62,266 nucleotides of DNA, from contig CAZGNV010000025.1 of NCBI GenBank assembly GCA_964527835.1, positions 1 through 62,266 of the forward strand, written 5' to 3'. Made by a program: the position numbers and the translations under genes. Shown in pieces: positions 1 to 7,850 of the stretch; position 1 is the stretch's first letter; each line of letters opens with the position of its first letter. Source of the DNA: JAFDCJ01 sp964527835. Its GTDB lineage: Bacteria; Desulfobacterota; Desulfobacteria; Desulfobacterales; JAFDCJ01. Below the pieces are notes generated by a model. It had not been told where the DNA came from and did not search any database. It worked only from the letters and a program-made list of their open reading frames with translations.

Positions 1-105
1 TTCTATTTTCCCCCTTCCGCATTCCGAATTCCGCCTTCTATTTTCCCCCTTCCGCATTCCGAATTCCGCCTTCTATTTTCCCCCTTCCGCCTTCCGCCTT
101 CCAGT
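1..105. repeat. 35-bp tandem repeat, about 2.6 copies
   Basis: A 35-base unit starting TTCTATTTTCCCCCTTCCGC occurs at 1-35 and 36-70 without differences, followed by a partial, diverged copy from 71 to about 103. The unit contains the shorter motif TTCCGCATTCCGAATTCCGCC, itself an internal near-repeat. The period is not a multiple of three, so each copy is read in a different frame by the gene that ends inside it. The window edge cuts the array, so its true length is unknown. Confidence 0.9.
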
Positions 106-1298
106 ATCTTTTCCATCTCTTCAATCAATGGTTGTTCCTTGCCGATTGCCACCGTGGTGGCCGCCGTCAGGCTGTGGCAGGCGTCTGAAAAACCGCCCAG
201 CCGGCCGGTGGCTTCGGGCAGCAGGATGTTAAGCCCCATTTTTTCGCCGGCCCGGATCGCCTTTTCCATGGGGGCTGGCACCCGCATGGAAATTTTTACA
301 TCCTGCATCCCCACGGGTCCGAAGCCGGGGATCTCGTCGGGAATGATCTGAAACCCGGCCACGTAGCGCGCCGGATCGACGAAATCCAGGTTTTTGATGG
401 CATCACAGAAAACACCGATCATCTTGACGCCCATGGGGGAAAAGCGGTTGTGGACGTGAAACCATTGAATTTGTGCGGTTTTTATAAGGCCGCCGTTTTT
501 GAGGCGCTGTATCTCCCGGGAAAAGGCTTCTTGCTGGATGGCCTTCAGTTCCTGCAGCATCTGATCGGACTGCGGGGTCTTCCCTTCCAGGCATACCGTC
601 ACCCCCATGTCCGGTCCCTTGCGGTAGTAGCCGGCGGCTCCCAGGGTGTCCAGGTAGGCGGCGAATTCATCGCAGGGCACCGGGCCGCTGGCGGTGTTGA
701 GGTAGTAGCGTTCGCCTGCCTCCTGGGCTCTGATTTCCATCCTGCCCTGCTCGACAGCCTCCAGGGTGACGGCCCGGTTTTCACTCACCAGGCAGCCGTC
801 CACAAAAAACTCATCGCCCACCGCTCCGATGGCGGCGATGGTCGCCAAATCCTGGTTGGCCGCATCCAGGGTGCGGGCGAACAGGTAGCAGGTGGTGGAG
901 CCCGAGATGTCCCGATCCCCCTTTAACCCGTAAAGGTCCGGGTCCAGGTTGTGCACCCGGGGGTCGGTGGCCGCCTCGGCCACATGGTGGTCCAGGATCA
1001 AAGTCAGGTTGCGTCCCCGGTTGAGCTCCGACAGCAGCGGGGCAATGCGGCCGGCAAAATCGGCAAAGACGATGATTTTGCCTTGCTGTTCATAAATGCG
1101 CTGCAGCAGCGCCGGATAGGGTTTCTCCAGGCAGAAGCGCTGCACGCCAAAGCCGGCCCTTTCAAAGGCGCGGTTGAGAATGGCCCCGGCGCTGAGCCCG
1201 TCAGAATCGTTGTGATGAAATACCTGGATTGCTTTTGCCGGCCAGCGCATCATTTCTTCGATGGCCGTTTGCATATCCTGGATCAGTTTTTCCTTCAA
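3..1298 (-). CDS. DHH-family phosphoesterase (RecJ/oligoribonuclease-like)
   Basis: Predicted metal-dependent phosphoesterase of the DHH superfamily, which includes RecJ and NrnA; the substrate cannot be told from sequence. The N-terminal motif HHNDSDG (about residues 28-34) and the later ILDHH motif are the expected metal ligands, and a glycine-rich GRLGGFSDACHS stretch near the end resembles a DHHA1-type region. The reading frame is open upstream to 1355, but that extension lies in a palindromic repeat. A TTG at 1298 preceded by AAGGAA, or the ATG at 1274, is a better start. The last 35 or so residues are Arg/Gly/Glu-rich and are translated from the 35-bp tandem repeat, so the native C-terminus has probably been replaced or extended by repeat DNA. 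Family call is firm, substrate unknown. Confidence 0.82.
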   Translation of the reverse strand: MKEKLIQDMQTAIEEMMRWPAKAIQVFHHNDSDGLSAGAILNRAFERAGFGVQRFCLEKPYPALLQRIYEQQGKIIVFADFAGRIAPLLSELNRGRNLTLILDHHVAEAATDPRVHNLDPDLYGLKGDRDISGSTTCYLFARTLDAANQDLATIAAIGAVGDEFFVDGCLVSENRAVTLEAVEQGRMEIRAQEAGERYYLNTASGPVPCDEFAAYLDTLGAAGYYRKGPDMGVTVCLEGKTPQSDQMLQELKAIQQEAFSREIQRLKNGGLIKTAQIQWFHVHNRFSPMGVKMIGVFCDAIKNLDFVDPARYVAGFQIIPDEIPGFGPVGMQDVKISMRVPAPMEKAIRAGEKMGLNILLPEATGRLGGFSDACHSLTAATTVAIGKEQPLIEEMEKILEGGRRKGENRRRNSECGRGKIEGGIRNAEGGK

Positions 1299-1324
1299 CT
1301 GGCAGTTCCTTGGATTTGATGAAT

Positions 1325-1499
1325 CCGTAAAAAGTCGATTTTCTCGCTCGGACAAGCCTTTTCGGGAGCTGTTTCAGGATTTCGCTAAATCCCAAGAACT
1401 CGTCGCCAGCTCCTCAAACAGCTTGGGATTTTAACGCTCAACCCTTCACAGCTCTCTTCCCGAAAAGGCTTGAAGTCGCTCGAAAATGACTTTTTACGG
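1325..1499. repeat. MITE-like palindromic repeat, copy 1
   Basis: A stretch of about 175 bp with terminal inverted repeats: CCGTAAAAAGTCGATTTT at the left and the inverse of CCGTAAAAAGTCATTTT at the right. Two nested inverted repeats lie inside (CAAGCCTTTTCGGGAGCTG with its inverse, and AAATCCCAAG with CTTGGGATTT). It encodes no protein. A closely similar full copy lies at 7925-8097, with partial copies near 30567, 37497, 38003 and 62214. It sits just upstream of the DHH gene and could form a large hairpin in its leader. Confidence 0.85.
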
Positions 1500-1787
1500 T
1501 GCCCTTAGATTGATTTAAATTTTTCTCCTCTGCCGGTGTCGGCTTTAATCACGCCCGATTGGCCCTCATTAACCAAGCAAAATGTTAAAGTCAACATATT
1601 TCGCGAAGACTTGATACGCGATGCGCTTTGTGCAATAAATAAGTTATCATTGTTCTGGGTTCACAGCTGAAGGTTGCGGGTGTCAGAGGGTAAGGTGCCA
1701 ATCCCCTCAACCTTGAACCCTGAACCCTATAATTGAACCCTGCGCCCTGAACCTGATACTTTTACCTTGCACCCTGGACCTTGTGAA
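1500..1787. other. Intergenic region with CCCTGAAC-type simple repeats
   Basis: No gene is seen here. Bases about 1698-1785 hold degenerate direct repeats of the form ACCCTGAACCCT/TTGCACCCTGGACC immediately before the HAD gene; such simple intergenic repeats recur elsewhere in the window. No convincing promoter could be assigned. Confidence 0.5.
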
Positions 1788-2576
1788 ATGAAACCCTTCG
1801 CCCAGTTTCCGGCAGAAGACAAGCAAAACATCGCCTATGTGCTCACCGATATCGACGATACCCTGACCAACAACGGGCGGCTGCGGGCTGTCGCTTTTAC
1901 AGCCATGGAACGGTTGCAGGACGCCGGCATGCGTGTCATCCCTATCACCGGTAGGCCGGCCGGATGGTGCGATCACATTGCCCGCATGTGGCCGGTCGAC
2001 GGGCTGGTGGGTGAAAACGGGGCTTTTTATTTTCGCTACGATGTCACCCTGCGCAAGATGCAGCGGCGTTACGCAAAACCGGAAGCCCAGCGCCGGTCGG
2101 ACCGCCGCAGACTGGAAGCGATCAAACAGGAGATATTGAAAAAGGTGCCGGGCTGCCGGGTGTCGGCCGACCAGGCTTACCGCGAGGCGGATCTGGCCAT
2201 TGATTTTTGCGAGGATGTGCCACGGCTGCCGTCCGAAGACATTGATGCCATTGTGAGCTGTTTTGAAAGCGCCGGCGCCCGGGCCAAGGTCAGCTCCATC
2301 CACGTCAACGGCTGGTTCGGCGATTACGACAAACTCACCATGACCCGGCGGCTGTTTGCGGAGGTTTTTGACTGCCGGCTGGATGAAGTCCGGCGACAGG
2401 TGGTTTTCATCGGCGATTCGCCCAACGACAGTCCCATGTTCGCCTACTTTCCCCACGCGGTGGGGGTGGCCAACGTCTCGAAGTTTCAAGGCCAAATGGC
2501 CCATGAACCCGCCTGGGTGACAAGGAGGGAAGGGGGCTACGGTTTTGCCGAGATGGTGGAGGGGTTGCTGGCCTGA
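1788..2576 (+). CDS. HAD-superfamily (type IIB-like) phosphatase
   Basis: Haloacid-dehalogenase-fold phosphohydrolase of about 262 residues, likely acting on a phosphorylated sugar or small metabolite in the cytoplasm. Motif I is DIDDTLT near the N-terminus, motif II is the threonine in ITGRPAGW, and motif IV is GDSPNDSPMF near residue 213; all are intact. The long insertion between motifs II and III fits a C2-type cap as in the Cof/MPGP group. ATG at 1788 is chosen over an upstream in-frame TTG at 1767, because the upstream residues come from simple-repeat DNA. The Shine-Dalgarno is weak. It stands alone between repeat DNA and a convergent nucleotidyltransferase. Substrate is not predictable. 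Confidence 0.82.
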   Translation: MKPFAQFPAEDKQNIAYVLTDIDDTLTNNGRLRAVAFTAMERLQDAGMRVIPITGRPAGWCDHIARMWPVDGLVGENGAFYFRYDVTLRKMQRRYAKPEAQRRSDRRRLEAIKQEILKKVPGCRVSADQAYREADLAIDFCEDVPRLPSEDIDAIVSCFESAGARAKVSSIHVNGWFGDYDKLTMTRRLFAEVFDCRLDEVRRQVVFIGDSPNDSPMFAYFPHAVGVANVSKFQGQMAHEPAWVTRREGGYGFAEMVEGLLA

Positions 2577-2587
2577 GATGGAGGATG

Positions 2588-3052
2588 CTAGTGGCCGCTT
2601 TTTTGTTGCAGTCTTTTCTTGAGCAGCTTTACATCCAGAGCGTCTTTTTCCCTGCCAGTTGACATTTTGTTTTTGATAAGCTGGTCCAACGAAATAACAG
2701 GCAGGTTTAGCCCTTCAACATCAACCTGTATCTTGTCCCGTTCAGCGTCCTCATAATCGACACCATCGATTTTCGTGATCATATCGATCCTTCGCGGTAT
2801 GACGCCTATTTGAAAAACAAGGCCTTCGCGGGCAAATTCGTCTGACTGCAGCTGGCCAAGTGGAGCACCAAACCGTGCCAGAGCCTTGTATACTTTCTGT
2901 GAATTTTTTTTTTCAGGCCTGACCCAGATGTCCAGATCACCGGTTGCTCTAGGGAATCCATGGGCGGCCAATGCATAAGCCCCAACGATCAGGAAATCAA
3001 CTTTTTCCTCTAATAACAGCTGCAACATTTCTTTGTAGTCTTCGTTGAGCAT
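2588..3052 (-). CDS. DUF6036-like nucleotidyltransferase
   Basis: Small (154 aa) nucleotidyltransferase-fold protein. The segment VGAYALAAHGFPRATGDLDI shows the fold signature: Gly-rich helix start, then a DxD metal-binding pair (DLD), followed by a possible third acidic strand around KIQVDVEG. Proteins of this type are often annotated as MNT-like or DUF6036, and some act as antitoxins or toxins with a small partner gene. Here a 65-codon frame lies directly upstream and overlaps its start, which suggests a two-gene cassette. It ends 11 bp from the convergent HAD gene. Family is recognised with moderate confidence; whether it is a toxin-antitoxin component is inference. Confidence 0.72.
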   Translation of the reverse strand: MLNEDYKEMLQLLLEEKVDFLIVGAYALAAHGFPRATGDLDIWVRPEKKNSQKVYKALARFGAPLGQLQSDEFAREGLVFQIGVIPRRIDMITKIDGVDYEDAERDKIQVDVEGLNLPVISLDQLIKNKMSTGREKDALDVKLLKKRLQQKSGH

Positions 3053-3194
3053 CTTGCACCCTTATAAACGACCATGCATCCTTTGTTATTTCCCATACCG
3101 TGGAGATCCGCTCCGACATGTCAGCATGCATATATCCATCATCATCCGCATCAGCGACGGTTAATCGCTGCACAATGTTTCGATTCATTTTCAT
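2997..3194 (-). CDS. Small conserved-looking protein upstream of the nucleotidyltransferase
   Basis: A 65-codon frame with ATG at 3194 or 3188. It is rich in charged residues (an ADADDDGYMHADM stretch, then WEITKDAWSF, then an Arg-rich RRLQRNVAAVIRG tail). It overlaps the start of the nucleotidyltransferase by 56 bp in another frame, unusually long for simple translational coupling, so its C-terminus and the partner N-terminus are read from the same DNA. The helical, charged composition would suit a small partner or antitoxin. I do not recognise a named family with certainty, and the frame could be fortuitous. Confidence 0.42.
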   Translation of the reverse strand: MKMNRNIVQRLTVADADDDGYMHADMSERISTVWEITKDAWSFIRVQDAQRRLQRNVAAVIRGKS

Positions 3195-3386
3195 GGTGCA
3201 AAACCTTCGGGCCGGAAATGAAGGCCGTCAAGGCCCATCGCAAACTGCTGGATGCGCAAGCGCAGGTTGGCAAAATCGACTGGGCGGCCTATTAAACAAC
3301 TTTATAGGACTTGGCGAGAAATTGCAAGGTTTCAGGTACCGTTCAACGCCTGATTATGGTATAGATAAGGTTAAAAATTGTTTGCC

Positions 3387-3965
3387 ATGAATTTGCCAGT
3401 GAATCATCTGAAAATACCGAGCCACGAACAGTGCCTGCAAATGATGCGCGAGATGCGGATGATGGATCACATCGTGGCCCATTCGTTCCAGGTCTGCCGG
3501 GTGGCGCTTTTTCTGGCCCAGGAGCTGAACCGGGGTGACAATGGCCTGAACTGCGATTTGATCCGGGCTGCCGCCCTGCTGCATGATATCACCAAGACCC
3601 GCAGTTTCGACAGCGGTGAAAACCATGCCCTGACCGGCGGTCAATTCATGGCGCAGCAGGGGTATCCGGAAATCGGCGAGGTGGTCCGACAGCACGTGAA
3701 ACTGGATGAATACCGCGACAGCGGGGAGCTGAGTGAAACGGAGATTGTCAACTATGCCGACAAACGGGTGCTGCACGATGAAATCGTGGACCTGGACCAA
3801 CGCCTGGAGTACATCCTGCAGCGTTACGCCCGCGGGGCCGAACACCGGCAGTTGATCCACCGGCTGTGGGAGAAATCGAAGATCCTGGAAAATCGAATAT
3901 TCAGGCGGCTGGCATTTTCACCGGCCGACCTTAAGAACGTCATCGATACACATATAACTATTTGA
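3387..3965 (+). CDS. HD-domain phosphohydrolase
   Basis: About 192 residues with an HD-type metal-dependent phosphohydrolase signature. A first histidine lies in MMDHIVAHSFQV, the HD pair is in ALLHDITK, and further histidines follow in ENHALTGG and VVRQHVKLDEY. This arrangement matches small HDIG proteins acting on nucleotides or, in tRNA and cyclic-dinucleotide metabolism, on phosphodiesters; the substrate is not evident. The ATG at 3387 is preferred to an upstream TTG at 3378. The protein contains no extra domain. It is followed by the leader of the cold-shock gene, which has its own promoter-like sequence. Confidence 0.8.
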   Translation: MNLPVNHLKIPSHEQCLQMMREMRMMDHIVAHSFQVCRVALFLAQELNRGDNGLNCDLIRAAALLHDITKTRSFDSGENHALTGGQFMAQQGYPEIGEVVRQHVKLDEYRDSGELSETEIVNYADKRVLHDEIVDLDQRLEYILQRYARGAEHRQLIHRLWEKSKILENRIFRRLAFSPADLKNVIDTHITI

Positions 3966-3986
3966 AAATCAAACAAAATAAATTAC

Positions 3987-4014
3987 TTGATTTTAGCTGA
4001 AAAAAAGTTATCAT
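3987..4014 (+). promoter_or_regulatory. Candidate sigma-70 promoter of the cold-shock gene
   Basis: TTGATT at 3987-3992 and TATCAT at 4009-4014 are separated by 16 bases in an AT-rich stretch, giving a transcript with an untranslated leader of about 120 bases before the cold-shock start codon. Long leaders are typical of csp messages. Judged by eye only. Confidence 0.4.
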
Positions 4015-4141
4015 AAAGAGTAATCATTAAGGACCTGTTATCAGCGGCAGGGCGGTTTCATTCTGAAGGAAAGATCCATTTGTCATGGCGGCATCCGGAA
4101 GTATGGGACTATGAGAACTTTTAAGAAGGGAGGGTGCCAAC

Positions 4142-4342
4142 ATGGCCAACGGAACTGTCAAATGGTTTAGCGACAAAAAAGGCTACGGGTTTATCGAGCA
4201 GGAGGACGGACCGGATGTATTTGTTCATCATTCCGGTATCAACGGATCAGGGTTCAAATCCTTGCAGGAAGGCGACCAGGTCACTTTCGACATCGAAGAG
4301 GGCCCCAAGGGACCGTCGGCGGTTAACGTGACTGTAGGTTAA
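4142..4342 (+). CDS. Cold-shock-domain protein (CspA family)
   Basis: A 66-residue single cold-shock domain, the normal size for the family, expected to bind single-stranded RNA or DNA and act as an RNA chaperone. RNP1 is KGYGFI near residue 16 and RNP2 is VFVHHS near residue 28; the opening GTVKWFSDKKG is canonical. A good Shine-Dalgarno (AGGGAGGG) precedes the ATG. The gene is monocistronic, bounded by its own promoter candidate and a strong terminator hairpin shared with the convergent tdh gene. Identification is essentially certain; the particular csp paralogue cannot be named. Confidence 0.95.
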   Translation: MANGTVKWFSDKKGYGFIEQEDGPDVFVHHSGINGSGFKSLQEGDQVTFDIEEGPKGPSAVNVTVG

Positions 4343-4357
4343 CAACCCACTGAAATG

Positions 4358-4402
4358 CAAAAAGGGCGTGTTGGCACCTGATGCCGGCATGCCCTTTTTT
4401 AA
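4358..4402. terminator. Bidirectional intrinsic terminator
   Basis: AAAGGGCGTG and CATGCCCTTT form a stem (one G-U pair) around a loop, with a T-run after it on the plus strand and an A-run before it. It can therefore serve both the cold-shock gene (plus) and tdh (minus). Confidence 0.82.
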
Positions 4403-4423
4403 TCGAGTCTGGCGGATGCGCTT

Positions 4424-5461
4424 TTATTCCTGCACCCAATTTAAAATCACTTTGCCGGATTTTCCCGAACCCATCACCTTAAAGGCCTGCTCATATTCGG
4501 TGTAATCAAACCGGTGGGTAATCACCGGTGTGATGTCCAGTCCCGACTGGATCATCACCGTCATTTTATACCAGGTTTCATACATCTCACGGCCGTAGAT
4601 TCCCTTGATGGTCAACCCGTTGAAGACGACGATATCCCAGTCGATGGCCGTATCCGGCGGGAGTATCCCCAGCAGGGCGATTTTGGCGCCGTGACACATG
4701 TTGGGCAGCATCGCGCGCAGGGCGTCCGGGCTGCCGGACATTTCCATGCCCACGTCGAAGCCTTCTTTCATGCCCAGCTTTTTCTGGGCGTCTTCAATTT
4801 TTGCATGCCGCACATCCAGCGCCAGGGTGGCGCCCAGTTTGCGGGCCAGCTTCAGGCGGTAAGGGTTGACATCGGTGACCACTACGTGCCGTGCGCCGGC
4901 ATGCCGCGCGATGGCCGCCGCCATGCAGCCGATGGGCCCGGCCCCGGTAATCAGGACGTCTTCACCGAGCACATCGAAGGAAAGTGCGGTGTGGGTGGCG
5001 TTGCCCAGGGGGTCGAAGCAGGCCAGGATTTCGCGCGGGATGTCCGGGTCGCAATACCACACGTTGGTCACCGGAATGCTCAGGTACTCGGCAAAGGCCC
5101 CGGGCCGGTTTACCCCCACCCCACTGGTGCTCATGCACAAATGCCGGCGCCCGGCCAAACAGTTGCGGCAGTGTCCGCAGACCAGGTGCCCCTCACCGGA
5201 AACCACATCCCCGGGCTTGAAGTCGTGGACATTGTCGCCAACCTCGGCAATGGTGCCGACGAATTCATGGCCGATGGGCATGGGCACCGGGATTGTCTTC
5301 TGGGCCCAGGCATCCCAGTTGTAGATGTGAATGTCGGTGCCGCAGATGGCGGTTTTGTGAATCTTGATCAACACGTCGTTGATGCCGATTTCCGGCACCG
5401 GCACCTCCTGCAGCCAGATGCCCGGCTCCGGTTTGGCCTTGACCAGGGCTTTCATCTTCAT
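4424..5461 (-). CDS. tdh: L-threonine 3-dehydrogenase
   Basis: Zinc-dependent medium-chain dehydrogenase that oxidises L-threonine with NAD+ to 2-amino-3-ketobutyrate. Visible are the catalytic zinc region (ICGTDIHIYNWD and PIGHEFVG), the four-cysteine structural zinc loop CGHCRNCLAGRRHLC, and a Rossmann GAGPIGCMAAAIA motif. Length of about 345 residues matches the E. coli enzyme (341). The open frame extends far upstream, but that part is the kbl gene read in another frame; ATG at 5461 (or 5455), with AAGG ahead of it, is the start. It begins 12 bp after the kbl stop, so the two form the usual kbl-tdh operon converting threonine to glycine and acetyl-CoA. Confidence 0.94.
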   Translation of the reverse strand: MKMKALVKAKPEPGIWLQEVPVPEIGINDVLIKIHKTAICGTDIHIYNWDAWAQKTIPVPMPIGHEFVGTIAEVGDNVHDFKPGDVVSGEGHLVCGHCRNCLAGRRHLCMSTSGVGVNRPGAFAEYLSIPVTNVWYCDPDIPREILACFDPLGNATHTALSFDVLGEDVLITGAGPIGCMAAAIARHAGARHVVVTDVNPYRLKLARKLGATLALDVRHAKIEDAQKKLGMKEGFDVGMEMSGSPDALRAMLPNMCHGAKIALLGILPPDTAIDWDIVVFNGLTIKGIYGREMYETWYKMTVMIQSGLDITPVITHRFDYTEYEQAFKVMGSGKSGKVILNWVQE

Positions 5462-5472
5462 GGGGTTGGCCT

Positions 5473-6660
5473 TTACGTAATCACCTTCAGTTCTTTGCCC
5501 ACCTTGACAAATTTTTCCAGCGCAAACTCCAGATCTTCTTTGGAGTGAGCCGCGGAGATCTGCACCCGGATGCGCGCCTGGCCCTTGGGGACCACCGGGT
5601 AGAAAAAGCCGATGGCATAAACTCCCTCGTCCAGCAGGCGGGCGGCCATTTGCTGGGACAGGCTGGCATCGCCGAGCATGATCGGCACGATGGGATGGGT
5701 GCCGGCTTTGATGGCAAATCCCGCCTTTGCGATCCGCTCCCGGAAAAAACGGGTGTTGGCTTCCAGCCTCTTGCGGGCCGCGTCTGATTGCTGCAGCAGA
5801 TCGAGGGTTTTCAAGGCGGCGGCGACAATGGGCGGCGCCAGGGAGTTGGAGAACAGGTAGGGCCGGGAGCGTTGCCGCAGGATTGCAATGATTTCCCTGC
5901 GCCCGGTGGCAAAGCCCCCCGAAGCGCCTCCCAGCGCCTTGCCCAGTGTCGAGGTGATGACATCGACCCGGTCGGAGACCCCACAAAGCTCGGGAGTGCC
6001 GCGTCCCGTGGGGCCCACGAAACCCGTCGCATGGCTGTCGTCGACCATCACCAGGGCGTCGTGCCTGTCGGCCAGTTCGCAGATGTCATCCAGCCGGGCG
6101 ATATCTCCGTCCATGCTGAAAACCCCGTCGGTGGCGATCATGCGGGCTCTGGCGTCGGCGGCTTTAATGAGACATTCTGCGAGCGCCTCCATATCCCCAT
6201 GAACATAGCGATAGCGTCCGGCCTTGCACAGGCGGATGCCATCGATGATCGATGCGTGGTTCAGGGCATCGGAGATGACAGCGTCATTTTCGGTGAGCAG
6301 GGTTTCAAACAGCCCGGTGTTGGCGTCAAAGCACGAGGAGTAAAGGATGGTGTCGTCCGTGCCGAAAAATTCGCTGATTTTGTCTTCCAGTTCTTTATGG
6401 ATGTCCTGGGTGCCGCAGATAAAGCGCACCGATGCCATGCCGAAGCCGCGTTCATCCAGGCCGCGCTTGGCCGCGGCGATGATCTGCGCATTGTCTGCCA
6501 GGCCCAGATAGTTGTTGGCGCACATGTTGAGCACCTGCCGGTCGGCAACGCTGATGCGCGACTGCTGGGCAGAGGCAATGGTGCGTTCGGTTTTGTACAG
6601 ACCGGAGGCGCTGATTTCTTCCAGCTGGTGTTTTAATTCCTGACGGTATCTGCCAAACAT
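5473..6660 (-). CDS. kbl: 2-amino-3-ketobutyrate CoA ligase (glycine C-acetyltransferase)
   Basis: PLP-dependent alpha-oxoamine synthase that cleaves 2-amino-3-ketobutyrate with CoA to glycine and acetyl-CoA. Length (395 aa) equals that of E. coli Kbl (398). Recognisable pieces are NMCANNYLGLA near the N-terminus, the FMHGSD-type region around DDTILYSSCFDAN, the VMVDDSHATGFVG strand with the PLP-ring aspartate, and the Schiff-base lysine in TSTLGKALGGASGG. It is first in a two-gene operon with tdh; the upstream gap contains a clear Shine-Dalgarno (AAGGAGACG) before ATG at 6660. In an anaerobe, the pair would supply acetyl-CoA and glycine from threonine. Confidence 0.95.
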   Translation of the reverse strand: MFGRYRQELKHQLEEISASGLYKTERTIASAQQSRISVADRQVLNMCANNYLGLADNAQIIAAAKRGLDERGFGMASVRFICGTQDIHKELEDKISEFFGTDDTILYSSCFDANTGLFETLLTENDAVISDALNHASIIDGIRLCKAGRYRYVHGDMEALAECLIKAADARARMIATDGVFSMDGDIARLDDICELADRHDALVMVDDSHATGFVGPTGRGTPELCGVSDRVDVITSTLGKALGGASGGFATGRREIIAILRQRSRPYLFSNSLAPPIVAAALKTLDLLQQSDAARKRLEANTRFFRERIAKAGFAIKAGTHPIVPIMLGDASLSQQMAARLLDEGVYAIGFFYPVVPKGQARIRVQISAAHSKEDLEFALEKFVKVGKELKVIT

Positions 6661-6704
6661 GATCGTCTCCTTAACTAGTCGTGATCTGGACGCCGATTGA
6701 CCGC

Positions 6705-7850
6705 TCAGATCACACTCTCATCTGCCAGTTTCTGGATTTCACCGGCGCTGTAGCCCAGCTCCCGGAGAATGGCCGTTGTGCTGGCGCCGAATTCAACTGG
6801 TGCGCTGCGGATGGCGCCCGGGGTGGCGCTCAACTTGACCGGCACTCCCAGGGTTTTAGCTGGGCTGCCGTCTGATTCGGTGACATCCACCACCATCTGC
6901 CTGGCATGGAAAAGCGGATCGTCCAGCACTTCCGACAGACTCTGAATCTTTCCCCAGCAGATATCCCGGTCGGCCAGGATGGCATCCCACTCGGCCAGGG
7001 TTTTCTGCCTGAAAGTGGAGCGCATGAAATCGATGATTTCCTGGCGCCGCGTGTCATCGTACTGCAATGCGGCATATTCAGGCACTCCCAGGATAGCGCA
7101 CAACTGCTTCCAGAAGCGGTTTTCCACGGCCCCGATGGAAAGGTACTTGCCGTCGGCGGTTTCGTAGGTGTTGTAGCAGGCGTAGCGGTGGGAAAGAAAG
7201 CTGTCGGCGCGCGCCGGCTCCCGGCCGGTGAGCCGGCTGAAGAACATGGCGGCCGGCAGAAAGGCCACCATGCCGTCGGTCATGGAGATGTCGATATACT
7301 GGCCCTGGCCGGTTTTTTCGCGGGCAAACAGGGCCAGCAGGATGCCGATGGCGGCATTCATGCCCCCGCCGGCAATGTCGGCGAACTGCACCCCCGGAAT
7401 GCAAGGCGGCCGTCCGGCCTCCCCGATGAGGTTGAGCACCCCGGCGTAGCTCAGGTAATTGGCGTCGTGGCCGACCCGGTCGCGAAACGGACCGTCCTGC
7501 CCGTAGCCGGTGATCGAGCAGTAGATGATTTGCGGGTTGACCCTGCGCACATCCTCGTAGCCCACTCCCAGACGGTTCACTACTCCGGGCCGAAACCCCT
7601 CCATGACCACATCGGCGTTTTCGACCAGGCGGAAAAAAATCTCCTTGCCGCGCGCTTCTTTCAGGTTCAGGGCCATGTGCTCCTTGTTGCGGTTGATGGA
7701 GTTGAAAAAAAGACCATCGGCCAGAAACCGTCGGTCTTCTATGGCGATGACCCGGGCGCCGTGATCGGCCAGGATCATCGAACAGTATGGACCGGGCAGC
7801 AACCGGGAGAGGTCGATGACGGTGACTCCTGATAAAGCTCCGTTGGACAT
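6705..7850 (-). CDS. CaiB/BaiF-type (class III) CoA-transferase
   Basis: A 381-residue family III CoA-transferase or 2-methylacyl-CoA racemase relative. The opening LSGVTVIDLSRLLPGPYC, the NRNKEHMALNLK segment, and the catalytic aspartate in GHDANYLSYAG are the family hallmarks. Members move CoA between carboxylic acids or epimerise alpha-methyl acyl-CoAs; the exact substrate cannot be read. It lies between kbl-tdh and a crotonase gene on the same strand, but a 350-bp repeat-containing gap separates it from the crotonase, so they may not share a transcript. Together with the acyl-CoA genes at 43-49 kb, it fits a beta-oxidation lifestyle. Confidence 0.87.
   Translation of the reverse strand: MSNGALSGVTVIDLSRLLPGPYCSMILADHGARVIAIEDRRFLADGLFFNSINRNKEHMALNLKEARGKEIFFRLVENADVVMEGFRPGVVNRLGVGYEDVRRVNPQIIYCSITGYGQDGPFRDRVGHDANYLSYAGVLNLIGEAGRPPCIPGVQFADIAGGGMNAAIGILLALFAREKTGQGQYIDISMTDGMVAFLPAAMFFSRLTGREPARADSFLSHRYACYNTYETADGKYLSIGAVENRFWKQLCAILGVPEYAALQYDDTRRQEIIDFMRSTFRQKTLAEWDAILADRDICWGKIQSLSEVLDDPLFHARQMVVDVTESDGSPAKTLGVPVKLSATPGAIRSAPVEFGASTTAILRELGYSAGEIQKLADESVI

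Noticed and set aside
1707..2504. Long minus-strand open frame opposite the HAD gene
   Set aside because: Shadow of a high-GC gene: no domain motif, repetitive His/Gly/Arg content. The same holds for the long frames opposite kbl, the CaiB-type gene, tmcB, tmcD, ppdK and the thiolase.
5462..5986. N-terminal extension of tdh
   Set aside because: It is kbl read in another frame; length and Tdh start motif favour ATG 5461.
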